64,000 bases of DNA, taken from NCBI GenBank assembly GCA_016713425.1, contig JADJPE010000005.1, positions 5,616,501 to 5,680,500 of the forward strand, in the 5' to 3' direction. The notes under the pieces are model-generated. The model had not been told where the DNA came from. It did not search any database and saw nothing but the letters and a program-made list of their open reading frames with translations. Below, one piece after another: positions 37,092 to 45,701 of the stretch (positions are counted from its first letter, which is position 1; each line of letters starts with the position of its first letter). The stretch is from Deltaproteobacteria bacterium (GTDB lineage: Bacteria; Myxococcota; Kuafuiibacteriia; Kuafuiibacteriales; Kuafuiibacteriaceae). Both the position numbers and the translations under genes were made by a program.

Positions 37092-37564
37092 AGCTACCAA
37101 ATCCGCGATAGGCGGGCGTCCAGAATGGATATTGGCGGCAGCGTCCCAGAGAGCTCGAGCCATGCGCCGCGTCCCGCGGTCAGTGACGCCCAAATGGGGA
37201 GACCGCCCTCGTACACGACGAGGTTGCCATCGGACTGGAAGGCAGCCAGGCACCCCGACTCGCACGATCGACCGCTTGTCCCAGCGTTTCAGAGACATTG
37301 TCCGTCGCATGTCTTCCCTGAAGATTCCGAGCTCCATACTGCGGCGGACGGCCCCCATTCGCGACCCCGGTAGGCGACGAGGTTTCCGTAGCCTTGGAAC
37401 ACCACACGGCAGTCCACCGCTCCGCAGTTTGCCTGTGTGTACGTCGCGAAGGCCGGGAGCCCTGCCTTGTCGTAGAGGACGAGGTTGCCGTCCCCTTGCA
37501 TCACGAGCGTCAAGAGTGAAGTTTGAATCGACTGTCCGACGTCAAGGCGGAGCCTGAATGGCAC
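37092..37564 (-). pseudogene. Bulb-type (mannose-binding) lectin domain, interrupted by an in-frame stop
   Basis: The reverse frame has the beta-prism lectin repeats: LVMQGDGNLVLYDKAG, VVFQGYGNLVAYRGREW, and, after an in-frame TGA at 37289-37291, CLAAFQSDGNLVVYEGGLPIW. The stop falls in TCDGQCL-stop-NAGTSG, between the second and third repeats, and the frame continues normally to a stop near 37092, so a single nonsense mutation is likely. The 5' end is fused near 37560 to a cytochrome c peroxidase fragment, so it also lacks its own start and signal peptide. Confidence 0.7.
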
Positions 37565-37740
37565 TCCGCACAGCGCGCCTTCCCAAAGAAGAGCGCTCGC
37601 CCCGCCCGCTCGTCATCCGTGAGCGCCTCGAGCTCTCCAGCCATGTAGCGATCGAACCTCGAACCGCCGCTCAGGAGCGACCGTTCGAACTCGGCCGAGG
37701 TATCGCGGAGGTTCGGAGCATCGAAGATGGGACCGCTGCA
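37540..37740 (-). pseudogene. Di-heme cytochrome c peroxidase (MauG-like) fragment
   Basis: The frame encodes AEFERSLLSGGSRFDRYMAG, LTDDERAGRALFFGKARC and the heme-binding CAECHSGSALTSD. This is the junction of the two heme domains in bacterial di-heme peroxidases. Both ends are lost: ISAzo13-type sequence on one side (about 37740), lectin sequence on the other. Confidence 0.7.
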
Positions 37741-38208
37741 CCGATGGATCCGACACGCAGCAGGCGGCCAGGTGCGGGTCGAAAAAAGGCAACGGAGAAG
37801 GACCCGACTCTGCTGCCTGACTTGCAGGCGTTGGTCGAAGCGACAACGCGCGGCGATCCAGAATCGCCCTTTTTGTGGACGGCCCGCAGCCAGCGAAACA
37901 TCGTCGAGGCGCTGGCTGCGCAAGGCCATTCGACGAGCATGAAGGAGGTTTCGAGTCTTCTTAAACAGCTTGGTTACAGCCTTCAGGCGAATCGCAAGCG
38001 CCTCGAGGGCGCGCAGCATCCGGACCGAAACGCGCAGTTCGAGCACATCAACGAGATACTTCGCCTTCAACTCGAAGCGAATCAGCCGGCGATATCTGTG
38101 GACACGAAGAAAAAGGAGCTGGTTGGGTCGTACAAGAACGGCGGGCGCGAGCTCCGAGGCAAAGGAGACGCAGACGACGTCAATGTTCATGACGTGAGCG
38201 TACGGTAG
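37741..38208 (+). pseudogene. ISAzo13-type transposase fragment
   Basis: The + frame reads RRPGAGRKKATEKDP, TRGDPESPFLWTARSQRNI, LLKQLGYSLQANRKRLEG and SVDTKKKELVGSYKNGGREL, the characteristic middle of ISAzo13-family transposases including the first catalytic Asp in SVDTKKKE. It has neither its own start nor the later DE residues, and closes at 38208 just before an IS66 element. Confidence 0.75.
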
Positions 38209-38262
38209 AGCGCCGAGAAATTCCGAGATCGGGGACGAGAAGACGGGCGACGATGCTGGTCC

Positions 38263-38634
38263 ATGACTTCGAAGAAGCGAAGGACAACCCCTTCTCGTCG
38301 TCGATGGTCGGAAGCAGAAGCACGATCGATGCTGTTGGCGCTTGAGCGAAGTGGCGAGTCGGTGGTCGCGTTCGCACGGTCGCAAGGCGTGAGTGCGCAG
38401 CGGGTCTATTGGTGGCGAAAGCGGCTCGGACCGACGGGGAGTCGGACGAACGTCCCGGATGACGTCAGCTTGGTACCGGTTCGCGTCCGATACGAGGACG
38501 CGCTTGGCCTTGAGGCCGAGGACCGGGCACCGGCGATCGTGGTCCGCTCGGTCGGCGGTGTGAACATAGAGTTACCGACCTGCGTGGAGCCAGGATGGAT
38601 CGCGGCGCTCACGCGCAACATTGAGGGCCGGTGA
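38263..38634 (+). CDS. IS66 TnpA (OrfA), copy 2
   Basis: A 123-residue OrfA: ATG 38263, RRRWSEAEARSMLLALER, then the HTH RSQGVSAQRVYWWRKRL. Its stop overlaps the ATG of TnpB at 38631, the usual IS66 arrangement. It is the intact equivalent of 27562-27945. Confidence 0.85.
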   Translation: MTSKKRRTTPSRRRWSEAEARSMLLALERSGESVVAFARSQGVSAQRVYWWRKRLGPTGSRTNVPDDVSLVPVRVRYEDALGLEAEDRAPAIVVRSVGGVNIELPTCVEPGWIAALTRNIEGR

Positions 38635-39038
38635 CGATGTTCTTGGTACCTCGGTCGACGAAGATCTACATGGGCCGATCGCCGGTGAATATGGGCAAGT
38701 CCTTCGATGGTCTGAGCAACGAGGTCCGAGCAGTGCTTCGGAAGGACCCGCTCAGCGGACACATCTTCATCTTCTTCAACCGCAGGCGGACGATCGCCAA
38801 GATGATCGTCTGGACGCGAGGCGGCTACACGATCGTAGCGAAGCGGCTCGAGCGAGGCACGTTCGCGCTCCCCGAGGCGGCGGACGCGGTGTGCGTCGAG
38901 TTGGACATTCACGAGCTCGCCCTTCTTCTCGAAGGCATCACGTGGGACCGAGGTCGGCAGTCGCCACGGTGCGAACCTTCGCAGCACAGTCGACACGGCG
39001 CAGAGTCTTCGCAATGCATATTGCATCAACCTGCTTGA
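38631..39038 (+). CDS. IS66 TnpB (OrfB), copy 2
   Basis: A 135-residue IS66 OrfB. It has the complete conserved core: STKIYMGRSPVNMGKSFDGL, VRAVLRKDPLSGHIFIFFN and KMIVWTRGGYTIVAKRLERG. It overlaps TnpA and is followed 53 bp later by TnpC. TnpB is required for IS66 transposition but its biochemical role is unclear. Confidence 0.88.
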   Translation: MTMFLVPRSTKIYMGRSPVNMGKSFDGLSNEVRAVLRKDPLSGHIFIFFNRRRTIAKMIVWTRGGYTIVAKRLERGTFALPEAADAVCVELDIHELALLLEGITWDRGRQSPRCEPSQHSRHGAESSQCILHQPA

Positions 39039-39091
39039 TGTGATCCATCTTCTCCATCCGCTCCGTCGCATCGCCAGCTTCCGAACCCACG

Positions 39092-40306
39092 GTGCTTCAA
39101 CTCCTCCGCTCGCTCCTCGACTCCGGTGCGAAAGACGATGTAGTCCAGCTGGTCGCCCAACTCGTAGCGCGGAACGAAGAGCTGGAGCTGGCGCTCGCGA
39201 AGAAGCTCCGAGCGTTCAAGACGACGGAGAAGGTCTCTCCCGACCAGCTGAAGCTGATGCTCGAGACTGTAACCAGTTACGCACCCGCTGACGCGACGGG
39301 GAAGTCCAAGACAGCGGTCACCTTCGAGGTGGAGTCGCCGGCGGATGAGCTGGGCAAGATGGTCGAGGAGGAGCGCAACCGCCGGGCGACCGAGAGCACA
39401 GAGCCGCCACCAAGGCGACCGCGCCGGACGCCTTTTCCTCCACACCTGCCGCGCGAAGACAACCCGATTTCGGTACCCGATGCCGAACGCCCTTGTCCGA
39501 ATTGCGGTGTTGAGCGGCGATCCGCAGGCTATGATATCAGCGAGGTCCTTGAGCTCGTGCCCGCGCGTGTGATCGTGCGTCGCGACCGCCGGGAGAAGCT
39601 CACGTGTGATGCGTGCGAAGCACCGCACTTCGCTCGCGCGCCGGTCGGTGATCGCGTGGTGGCCGGCGGTGAGTTCGGGCCGCGTCTCGTGGCCCAACTG
39701 CTCGTCGACAAGTACCGCGATGGCCTCCCTCTTCACCGGCAGCGGGAGCGCTACGCGCGCATGGGTGTTGACCTGTCGGTCTCGACGCTCGCGGACCAGA
39801 TTGGCTACGGATCCGAGCTCCTGCAACCGCTGTGGCGCGCGCTCCAGATCGCGGAGCTCAAAGCCGAGGTCCTCCATCTCGATGGCACGTCTCTCGCGTT
39901 CTTCACTAGCGACGGCAAGAGTGCGAAGCGCCGCAAGAAGCTGGGCACTCTTTGGGGCTTCGTCGGCGATCAGGACGTGGCGTTGTATCTGTTCGCGCCC
40001 TCCGGGCACGCGACGTTCGCGGACGGTCACACGATCGGACCTGCCGATTTCCTGCGCTTGCGCTCGGGCTACACGGTGGCCGATGCCGCCACCGTCTTCG
40101 ACCAGGCGTTTGCGCGTGAAGACATCATCGAGTGCGGATGTCACATGCACGCTCGTCGATACTTCGTGAAGGCCCTCGACGGCGGAGAGCCTCGCGCCGC
40201 GATCGCGATCGACGCCTACCAAGCGCTTTACGGCATCGAGAAGCAAGCGAAAGACCTGGAGCCAAGAGAGCGCCTGCGGCTTCGACATTGTGCTGGTTCA
40301 GCGTGA
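39092..40306 (+). pseudogene. IS66 TnpC transposase, copy 2, C-terminus lost
   Basis: ATG 39092 opens LQLLRSLLDSGAKDDV and a coiled coil. A zinc-binding middle (CPNCGVERRSAGYD, CDACEAPHFAR) and the DDE domain start follow (LHLDGTSLAFFTSDGKS with the first Asp, ECGCHMHARRYFVKAL). It fits IS66 up to KQAKDLEPRERLRLR, then changes to CAGSA and stops at 40306. The last third with the final Glu is missing, so this IS66 is defective despite intact TnpA and TnpB. Confidence 0.85.
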
Positions 40307-40518
40307 ACGCGACTTCGTCGTTTGAGTCTAACGTAGTCGGCCTCCTCGGGGACCACCATCCGCGCGGCGACCGAGGTGACGGACGCAGAACGCGGCTTCG
40401 TGCCGGTCGGCTGTCGAACTCCGCGGCTACGACGAAGGGGCCTTCGGCCGGGCGACCCTTTTGGGGGGTCGCTATTCCGGCCGAAGGCCTGTGCCAGCCG
40501 ACCTCGACCTGAGGCGAG
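40307..40518. other. Junction between IS66 and IS3 remnants
   Basis: No gene recognised. A GC-rich inverted repeat occurs near 40437-40492: GGGCCTTCGGCCGGGCGACCC and GGCCGAAGGCC share GGCCGAAGGCC arms, so the transcript could fold. Confidence 0.4.
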
Positions 40519-40985
40519 TCGGCGCTACGCGGCCACGTTCGCGGGAGGCGGCGTCGGCGAGTTCGGGGGCGTGTTGAGGCGCCGCTGTCGGCGTCGCTCG
40601 CGGGCCGCTTCGAGCTTGCGGTCGCGCTCACGCCAGATGTCCGCGGCGCGGCCCGCCGCCATGTCATCGGGCGTGATGAACCCGATCGCGCTATGGAGGC
40701 GCACGGAGTTGTAGTGGCGCACGAACTCCTCGACGACCTTGCGGGCCCTCGTCGAGGGAGCCTGGATTGCGGACCCGGATGGCTTCGACCTTGACCGTCT
40801 TGTTGAGCCGTTCGAGCTTGCCGTTCGACTGCGGGTAGTACGGCGACGTTCGCACGTGGGTCATGCCGGTGAGCCGGATGTACGCCTTGAAGTCGCGCGA
40901 AATGAACTGCGGCCCGTTGTCCGAGATGATGCGCGGCTGAGCGCCCGGGAACTGCTCGCGAGCTCGCTCGAGGATGCATGGCTTC
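40519..40985 (-). pseudogene. IS3-family OrfB, C-terminal fragment with frameshift
   Basis: The first frame gives ISDNGPQFISRDFKAYIRL and SPYYPQSNGKLERLNKTVK, the second Asp and the Glu of the DDE triad. A frameshift near 40740 moves into HYNSVRLHSAIGFITPDDM and WRERDRKLEAARERRRQR, the normal C-terminus. The N-terminal half is absent. The type fits the N-terminal half at 7920-8667. Confidence 0.8.
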
Positions 40986-41265
40986 GGGCCAAACACGAGA
41001 AGGTCAACATGCGGCGCCTCTACGCGCGGTACGGCTGGCGAAAACCAGGCGGACGCACGTGGCGGTGGCGCGACGGGGACACCGTCCCGTTCGAGATGGT
41101 GTTCCAGCGCGTCGAGCGATACAGGCACGCGTGGATGAAGACCCCTGACTTCGCGTCAACGTCGAGGGAGAGCCCGGTGCACAACGAAAGGTGCACGCCG
41201 GGTTCGGCTGGGGGCGCGCGGAAACCTACCCGGGGATGAACCCGGGCAAGGCGCCGCGCGCCCAC
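40986..41265. other. Unassigned sequence among IS remnants
   Basis: Both strands have open frames, for example YARYGWRKPGGRTWRW on the + strand, but none that I can assign to a family. It is probably further IS21 or IS3 debris. Confidence 0.3.
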
Positions 41266-41443
41266 CAAACTGCACCTGCGGTATCGGCGGCGACCGACGA
41301 TCATCACGACGAATCTCGACTACCCCGAGTGGGCCTCCTTCCTCGGAAATCCCAAGATGGTAGAGGCCTTGCTCAGCCGTGTGCGACACCAGTGTCACAC
41401 GATCAAGATCGACGGTCCGCCCCTGCGTGAGCCTCAGAGCTGA
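41266..41443 (+). pseudogene. istB: IS21 IstB helper ATPase, C-terminal fragment
   Basis: The + frame reads RRPTIITTNLDYPEWASFLG, NPKMVEALLSRVRHQCHTI and KIDGPPLREPQS, ending at TGA 41441-41443. This is the conserved C-terminal end of IstB (TTNxxxxEW and the RLxHxCHxxxxxGxS motif). The Walker motifs upstream are lost. Confidence 0.8.
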
Positions 41444-41708
41444 GAATCCAACCTTACCCTCTCCGTGCGCTGTCAGTCCCTCGACGCTCTTGCCTCCTCC
41501 CGCACGTTCACAACTCCGTTCTCGATGTGGACTGGTTCTGCAGAGCAGAAGTGGACTGCTTTTCATGAGCGCCACAGGCAGGCTACAGAACTCAACGACA
41601 ATCACGTCTTTGTGCCGTTCCAAACCGGCCAGAGTGCGCGCAACATGCGACGCGTCGCACACCTGCGTCGGTTCTCCGAATGCTCCGGGCATGGTCGAAG
41701 CCGATTGA
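41444..41708. other. Region after istB remnant with an inverted copy of the putative IS91 end
   Basis: No gene is seen. Positions 41605-41725 match 14767-14880 in inverted orientation at roughly 90 percent by eye, with no IS91 transposase nearby. It may be a solo terminus of the IS91-type element or of another shared element. Confidence 0.5.
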
Positions 41709-42386
41709 TTGCCCTATCGGCCCCCACCCCCTGAGCCGCCGATCGACGCGGTCTTTGAGAGCGTTCTCGAGCCGGTCGCCCGGCCATGCGGGGCGTTCGC
41801 TCGGCTCGAACACCTTGACATGGATGGTGATCTCGACGCGCTCATATGGAGACGCGATACGGGACCCATGGTCTTCACTAACGACGGATCCGGCCACTTC
41901 ACACCCTCCGGTTCGAGCGTCGCGCTTCCACCGAGCGGCGGCCGAGGCCATCTCGGCCACATCCTTAGGCTCGCGGAGTCGACGTTCGGGGATACGGTTC
42001 TCTTGGCCGACTGGGATCGCGATGGAGACTTGGATGTGTGGGGAAGCGGTCGACGCGAGTGGCTGCGTAACGACGAACCTTTTGCCTTCGTCGCGGCGCG
42101 CGCCTCCAGCCCACTATCGCCGGGGGCCGAAAGCGGCGACGTCAACGGTGACGGACTCCTTGACTTCGTCTTCCCAGAGACGCGTGGTTCACACACATAC
42201 CTCGGCGTCCTTGTGAATCAGGCCCGCAATCCGTCTGGGGAAGGGACACTGATGCAAGGGAACATACCGGTTCGCGCCGATATCGCGAGTCTCGGGGATT
42301 TGGATGGCGACCTCGACCTGATCGCCTCAGGCTACATTCAGGGAGAACAGGATCGCGTGGCGCTTCAGATATGGCTCAACGAGTAG
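41709..42386 (+). CDS. FG-GAP/VCBS repeat protein fragment
   Basis: A 225-residue frame with four calcium-binding-like FG-GAP repeats: LDMDGDLDALIWRR, LADWDRDGDLDVWGSG, GDVNGDGLLDFVFPE and LGDLDGDLDLIASG. Such repeats form beta propellers in secreted proteins, and here they resemble the middle of SpvB/RHS proteins. No signal peptide is visible and the 5' edge coincides with the repeat junction at about 41725, so it is probably the 3' end of a larger broken gene. It overlaps by a few bases the long frame leading to the second RHS gene, so the two may once have been one gene. Confidence 0.5.
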   Translation: MPYRPPPPEPPIDAVFESVLEPVARPCGAFARLEHLDMDGDLDALIWRRDTGPMVFTNDGSGHFTPSGSSVALPPSGGRGHLGHILRLAESTFGDTVLLADWDRDGDLDVWGSGRREWLRNDEPFAFVAARASSPLSPGAESGDVNGDGLLDFVFPETRGSHTYLGVLVNQARNPSGEGTLMQGNIPVRADIASLGDLDGDLDLIASGYIQGEQDRVALQIWLNE

Positions 42387-42535
42387 CAGATCAACGGATC
42401 AACAGATCAGCGGGCTCGGCAAGACAAGACAGGACGAGACGCAACGCAACGAGGCAAAGCAACGTGATGAGGCAAGACGCAGTGCGGGTTCCGAAGGATC
42501 CTAGAGTTCTGAAAGGCGTGAGCGATCTGAAAGCC
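42387..42535. other. Purine-rich leader of the second RHS gene
   Basis: Short reiterated words (GACAAGACAGGACGAGACGC, CAACGCAACGAGGCAAAGC) with no recognised gene. Confidence 0.4.
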
Positions 42536-43695
42536 ATGCGAAGTGCGAAGAGCTTGAAGGGCGAAGCAAGACGATTCCTTGCGTCGAGTCTCGCGCTCTT
42601 GCTGTCGTGGACGGCGGTCATTCCGGCCGCGACGTCCTCCGCCTTCGCCCAGCAATCAACGGAAGACGTTCGGATCTTTCACCACGATGCGCACGGCGCG
42701 ATCCTCGCCGTCACGAACCGCGACGGTCAGGTCGTCTGGCGCGACTCGCCGCGTCCGTTCGGTGACGTCGACGGTTCGGCGTCGGCGAGCGGGCATTCGA
42801 AGTCCTCGACCGCCCGCTCGATCCCACTGGACTCTATGAGCTGGGCGAGCGCTTCTACGACCCGAGGTACGGTCGCTTCCTCAGCCAGGACCCGGCTTCG
42901 CTTCTCGAAGTCGATGTTACAAAGCCCGATGGATTCAACCGCTTCGCCTACGGCCTCAACAATCCTTACCGCTACAAAGACGCCACCGGCCGAGTCCCGG
43001 TCGAGACCATCCTCGACGCCATCGACATCGGTGTCTCTCTCCATGATCTCTGGAACGAGCCGTCCTGGTCGAACGGGCTCTTCCTGGCTTGGTCGATCGG
43101 CGCCGTCCGCCTTCCCTATATTCCAGGCGCCTGGGCGGGACGCGTCGCCAAAGGCGCAAAGCACGTCGACACCGCAACCGATGTTGCCGACGCAGCACGC
43201 GCAGGAGATCGGGCCGCAGACGCCGCAAGGGGGGCGTCTCAGGTCTGTTTCGCGGCTGGCACGCTAGTTGCGACGGAAGAGGGCCTCCAACCCATCGAGG
43301 AGGTAGGTGTCGGTGATCGCGTCTGGGCTCGGGACGACGAAACCGGCGAGGAGGGATGGAAACCGGTCACCGAGGTCTTCGTCACCCCCGACCGCGAAGT
43401 ACTCGAACTGACCTTTGAGGCCGCGGACGGGACGACACAGGTGCTGCGTGTAACCGCGGAGCACCCGCTCTTGTCCCTGGACGATGCTGAACGGGACAGC
43501 GCAGGAAATCTGGATATCGGCGAACACGACGACGCGCTCCACGGGACGATGCGGCTCATCGGCGTGGTCGCTTCACCGTCGACGGAGACGGTCTACAACT
43601 TCGAGGTTGCCGACTCACATACCTACTTCGTCGGCGATGCGGGCGTATGGGCACACAACAAGTGTCGAGGTCCTTGGCAAGTCACCAAGGAGTGA
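42536..43695 (+). pseudogene. RHS protein with C-terminal HINT domain, frameshifted
   Basis: From ATG 42536 a signal peptide (FLASSLALLLSWTAVIPAAT, cut after SAFA) leads into a short RHS part: FHHDAHGAILAVTNRDGQVV. Near 42785-42800 the frame shifts, and the next frame reads RPLDPTGLYELGERFYDPRY and GRFLSQDPASLL (RHS core end). It ends in a HINT autoprocessing domain: CFAAGTLVATEEGLQPIEEV, with the catalytic Cys first, through NFEVADSHTYFVGDAGVWAH and N. After AHNK only ten residues remain, so no toxin tip follows. It is a frameshifted orphan pre-toxin, related in type to the large RHS gene at 29.4-36.6 kb. Confidence 0.75.
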
Positions 43696-43741
43696 ACCGC
43701 CCCGGCTTTCCCGGAGACTCAATTGATGAAGGGATTGAGCC

Positions 43742-44065
43742 ATGGGGAGACGGAGCAAGTTTTCACCGGAGGTCCGTGAGCGGGCCGTCCGGCTGGTCCA
43801 TCACAGCGATCACGGCGTTCAATACCTCTCGATTCGGTACGCGGATCGCCTTCGTGAGGCCGGGATCGAAAGCTCCGTGGGGACCGTAGGGGACTCGTAC
43901 GACAACGCCCTGGCCGAGACGGTGATCGGCCTCTTCAAGACTGAGGTGATCAAAAGGCGGGTTCCTTGGCGAGGCGTCGAGCCGGTCGAGTACGCAACGC
44001 TCAAGTGGGTGAGCTGGCGTGGATCGACGCGCACGCCCCCCGGCTCGGCGCGGAACTTGAGCCCG
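43742..44065 (+). pseudogene. IS3-family deletion derivative (OrfA start joined to OrfB end)
   Basis: The frame begins MGRRSKFSPEVRERAVRLV, the exact start of an IS3-group OrfA. After only 19 codons it passes in frame to HHSDHGVQYLSIRYADRL and VGDSYDNALAETVIGLFKTE, the last part of OrfB with Asp and Glu of the DDE motif. Everything between has been deleted. After VEYATLKWVSW the ending is degraded. The element's right edge touches the stop codon of the gene at 44079. Confidence 0.8.
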
Positions 44066-44078
44066 GCAGAATGTCGCA

Positions 44079-45701
44079 TCAGACCAAGAATCCGACCGAG
44101 TTCGTGGCTTCGACCTGCTCAAGAATCTCGTCGTTGGTTCGCCTGCGTTCAGCCGACAGGCCCGAGAGAAGCGCCAGGAATTCAGCGTTGTTCATGACGA
44201 CCCGGTCGAACTCGTCCTTGCCTAAGCGGAGAACGAAGCAATCAGAAAGCGCGACGACGGTGGCCTCGACGGGCGCCGCCGTGAGCAGAGACATCTCACC
44301 GAACATGTCGCCGGTCCCAAGCTCGCCCACGGCGACCGACACACCATCTTGCGTCTTCGTTACGCGCAATCGCCCGTGAAGCAACAGATACAGACCCGAC
44401 CCTGGTCGCCCCTCCTCCAGGAGCACCGACCCCTCAGGAAACGCGCGACTCTCGAAGCGTTCGATCAACCGGCGGCGCTCTCCGGGGTCGAGGGGTCGAA
44501 AGACCGGATGCGTCGCCATCGCGGTCGAGAGGAGACGGTGTTTGTAGAAGTCGCGTACGATCCGGGCAACGCTCGGGTAGCGCTGAATGATGTCCTCGAG
44601 CAGCCCCTTGCTGATCTCCAAGATTTGACTCTCTTCTTCGACGATGACCGAGGCCGTCCTGGCTCCATGCTGCAGCAAAGCCATCTCACCGAAGAAGGCC
44701 CCGTCCGTGAGCCGCGCGAGGACGACCTGGCTCGAGTCGCTGCGTCTACGCTCGACACGCACGCGACCGCTCGCAAGAACGAAGAACGAGTCACCCACCT
44801 CACCCTCACGAATCACGTACGTCCCGGGGGTCAACTCCCGCATCTCCATCTTGACCAAGAGTTCGACGAAAGCCTCCTTTGGAAGTTCGGAGAAGAGCGG
44901 GATCTGAGCCTGTCCCAAACTCGAGAGAGAGCCGGAATCCAATCGGGTCGACCGACTCCGAACGACAAGCTCGATCGGGGCATCCTCAACCTCCGTCGCG
45001 TCCCGGGCCGTCGCGCGATCATCCGCGTTCGCGGGCGGCAGCTTCGCCGACCCAAGTCCCGGACGCGCAGCGGGCCAGAATCGCCGCACATCGGTCGACG
45101 AGGCCGGTGGCACCCCGCCCGGTGAGCCCGAGGCCACCGCCTCGGCCCCCCTCGTGCCTATGCCTGCCCCATCCACAGTCCTTGAGCCCGAGCCGACCTT
45201 GACGCCCGCGTCGCCCCGGCCAACGCCCACGCCAGCGCCCACGCCGAGGGCCGTGTCGTCGGTCCTCGCAGAGGCCGACGACCCCGGACCCGAACGCCGC
45301 TCGAGTTCGGGCGACGACGGTGTCTTCGAAGGCGGCACCAGAGCTTCCCGGTCGAACCCCGGCAAGGCCGCGGTCGGCGTCCGACGGGCCGCGTACAGCT
45401 CCGCCAGCATGTTCTGAGTGTCGTTGTGACGGTCGTCGATCTGCAGGATCATCTTGCAGATGGCGATCGCCTTCAGGAGGAAGCCATCCGTCGCGTACGC
45501 GACGGCGACCGTGCGATACGCTGCGACCGCCTCTTTCCTTCGCCCGCACCGTCTCTCGATGTCGCCAATCTTCAGCTGGGCCCCGATCTCATTTGGTTCG
45601 TCGGCGATGATCTCCCGATAGATTTCGATCGCCTCGTTCAACCGCCCCTCCGCGTAAGCCTTCGATGCCCGGTCTTTCCTCTGTCGTCGAGTCTCGGTCA
45701 T
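44079..45701 (-). CDS. TPR protein with two cyclic-nucleotide-binding domains
   Basis: 540 residues. An N-terminal TPR block (YAEGRLNEAIEIYREIIADE, GRRKEAVAAYRTVAVAYA) is followed by a low-complexity Gly/Val/Pro linker (about 120-260). Two cNMP-binding domains come next: the first has VIREGEVGDSFFVLASGRVR and GAFFGEMALLQHGARTASV, the second VLLEEGRPGSGLYLLLHGRL and GDMFGEMSLLTAAPVEATV. The first domain keeps the phosphate-binding FGEMALL...RTA pattern, while the second has VEA in place of RxA and may not bind nucleotide. No output domain is present, so it is probably an adaptor or sensor. The start overlaps the 3' end of the next gene by 4 bp. The IS3 remnant lies at its end and may have trimmed the last residues. 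Confidence 0.85.
   Translation of the reverse strand: MTETRRQRKDRASKAYAEGRLNEAIEIYREIIADEPNEIGAQLKIGDIERRCGRRKEAVAAYRTVAVAYATDGFLLKAIAICKMILQIDDRHNDTQNMLAELYAARRTPTAALPGFDREALVPPSKTPSSPELERRSGPGSSASARTDDTALGVGAGVGVGRGDAGVKVGSGSRTVDGAGIGTRGAEAVASGSPGGVPPASSTDVRRFWPAARPGLGSAKLPPANADDRATARDATEVEDAPIELVVRSRSTRLDSGSLSSLGQAQIPLFSELPKEAFVELLVKMEMRELTPGTYVIREGEVGDSFFVLASGRVRVERRRSDSSQVVLARLTDGAFFGEMALLQHGARTASVIVEEESQILEISKGLLEDIIQRYPSVARIVRDFYKHRLLSTAMATHPVFRPLDPGERRRLIERFESRAFPEGSVLLEEGRPGSGLYLLLHGRLRVTKTQDGVSVAVGELGTGDMFGEMSLLTAAPVEATVVALSDCFVLRLGKDEFDRVVMNNAEFLALLSGLSAERRRTNDEILEQVEATNSVGFLV

Noticed and set aside
37289..37291. TGA in the lectin gene as selenocysteine
   Set aside because: Lectin domains are not selenoproteins, no SECIS-like hairpin was seen, and the gene is otherwise truncated.
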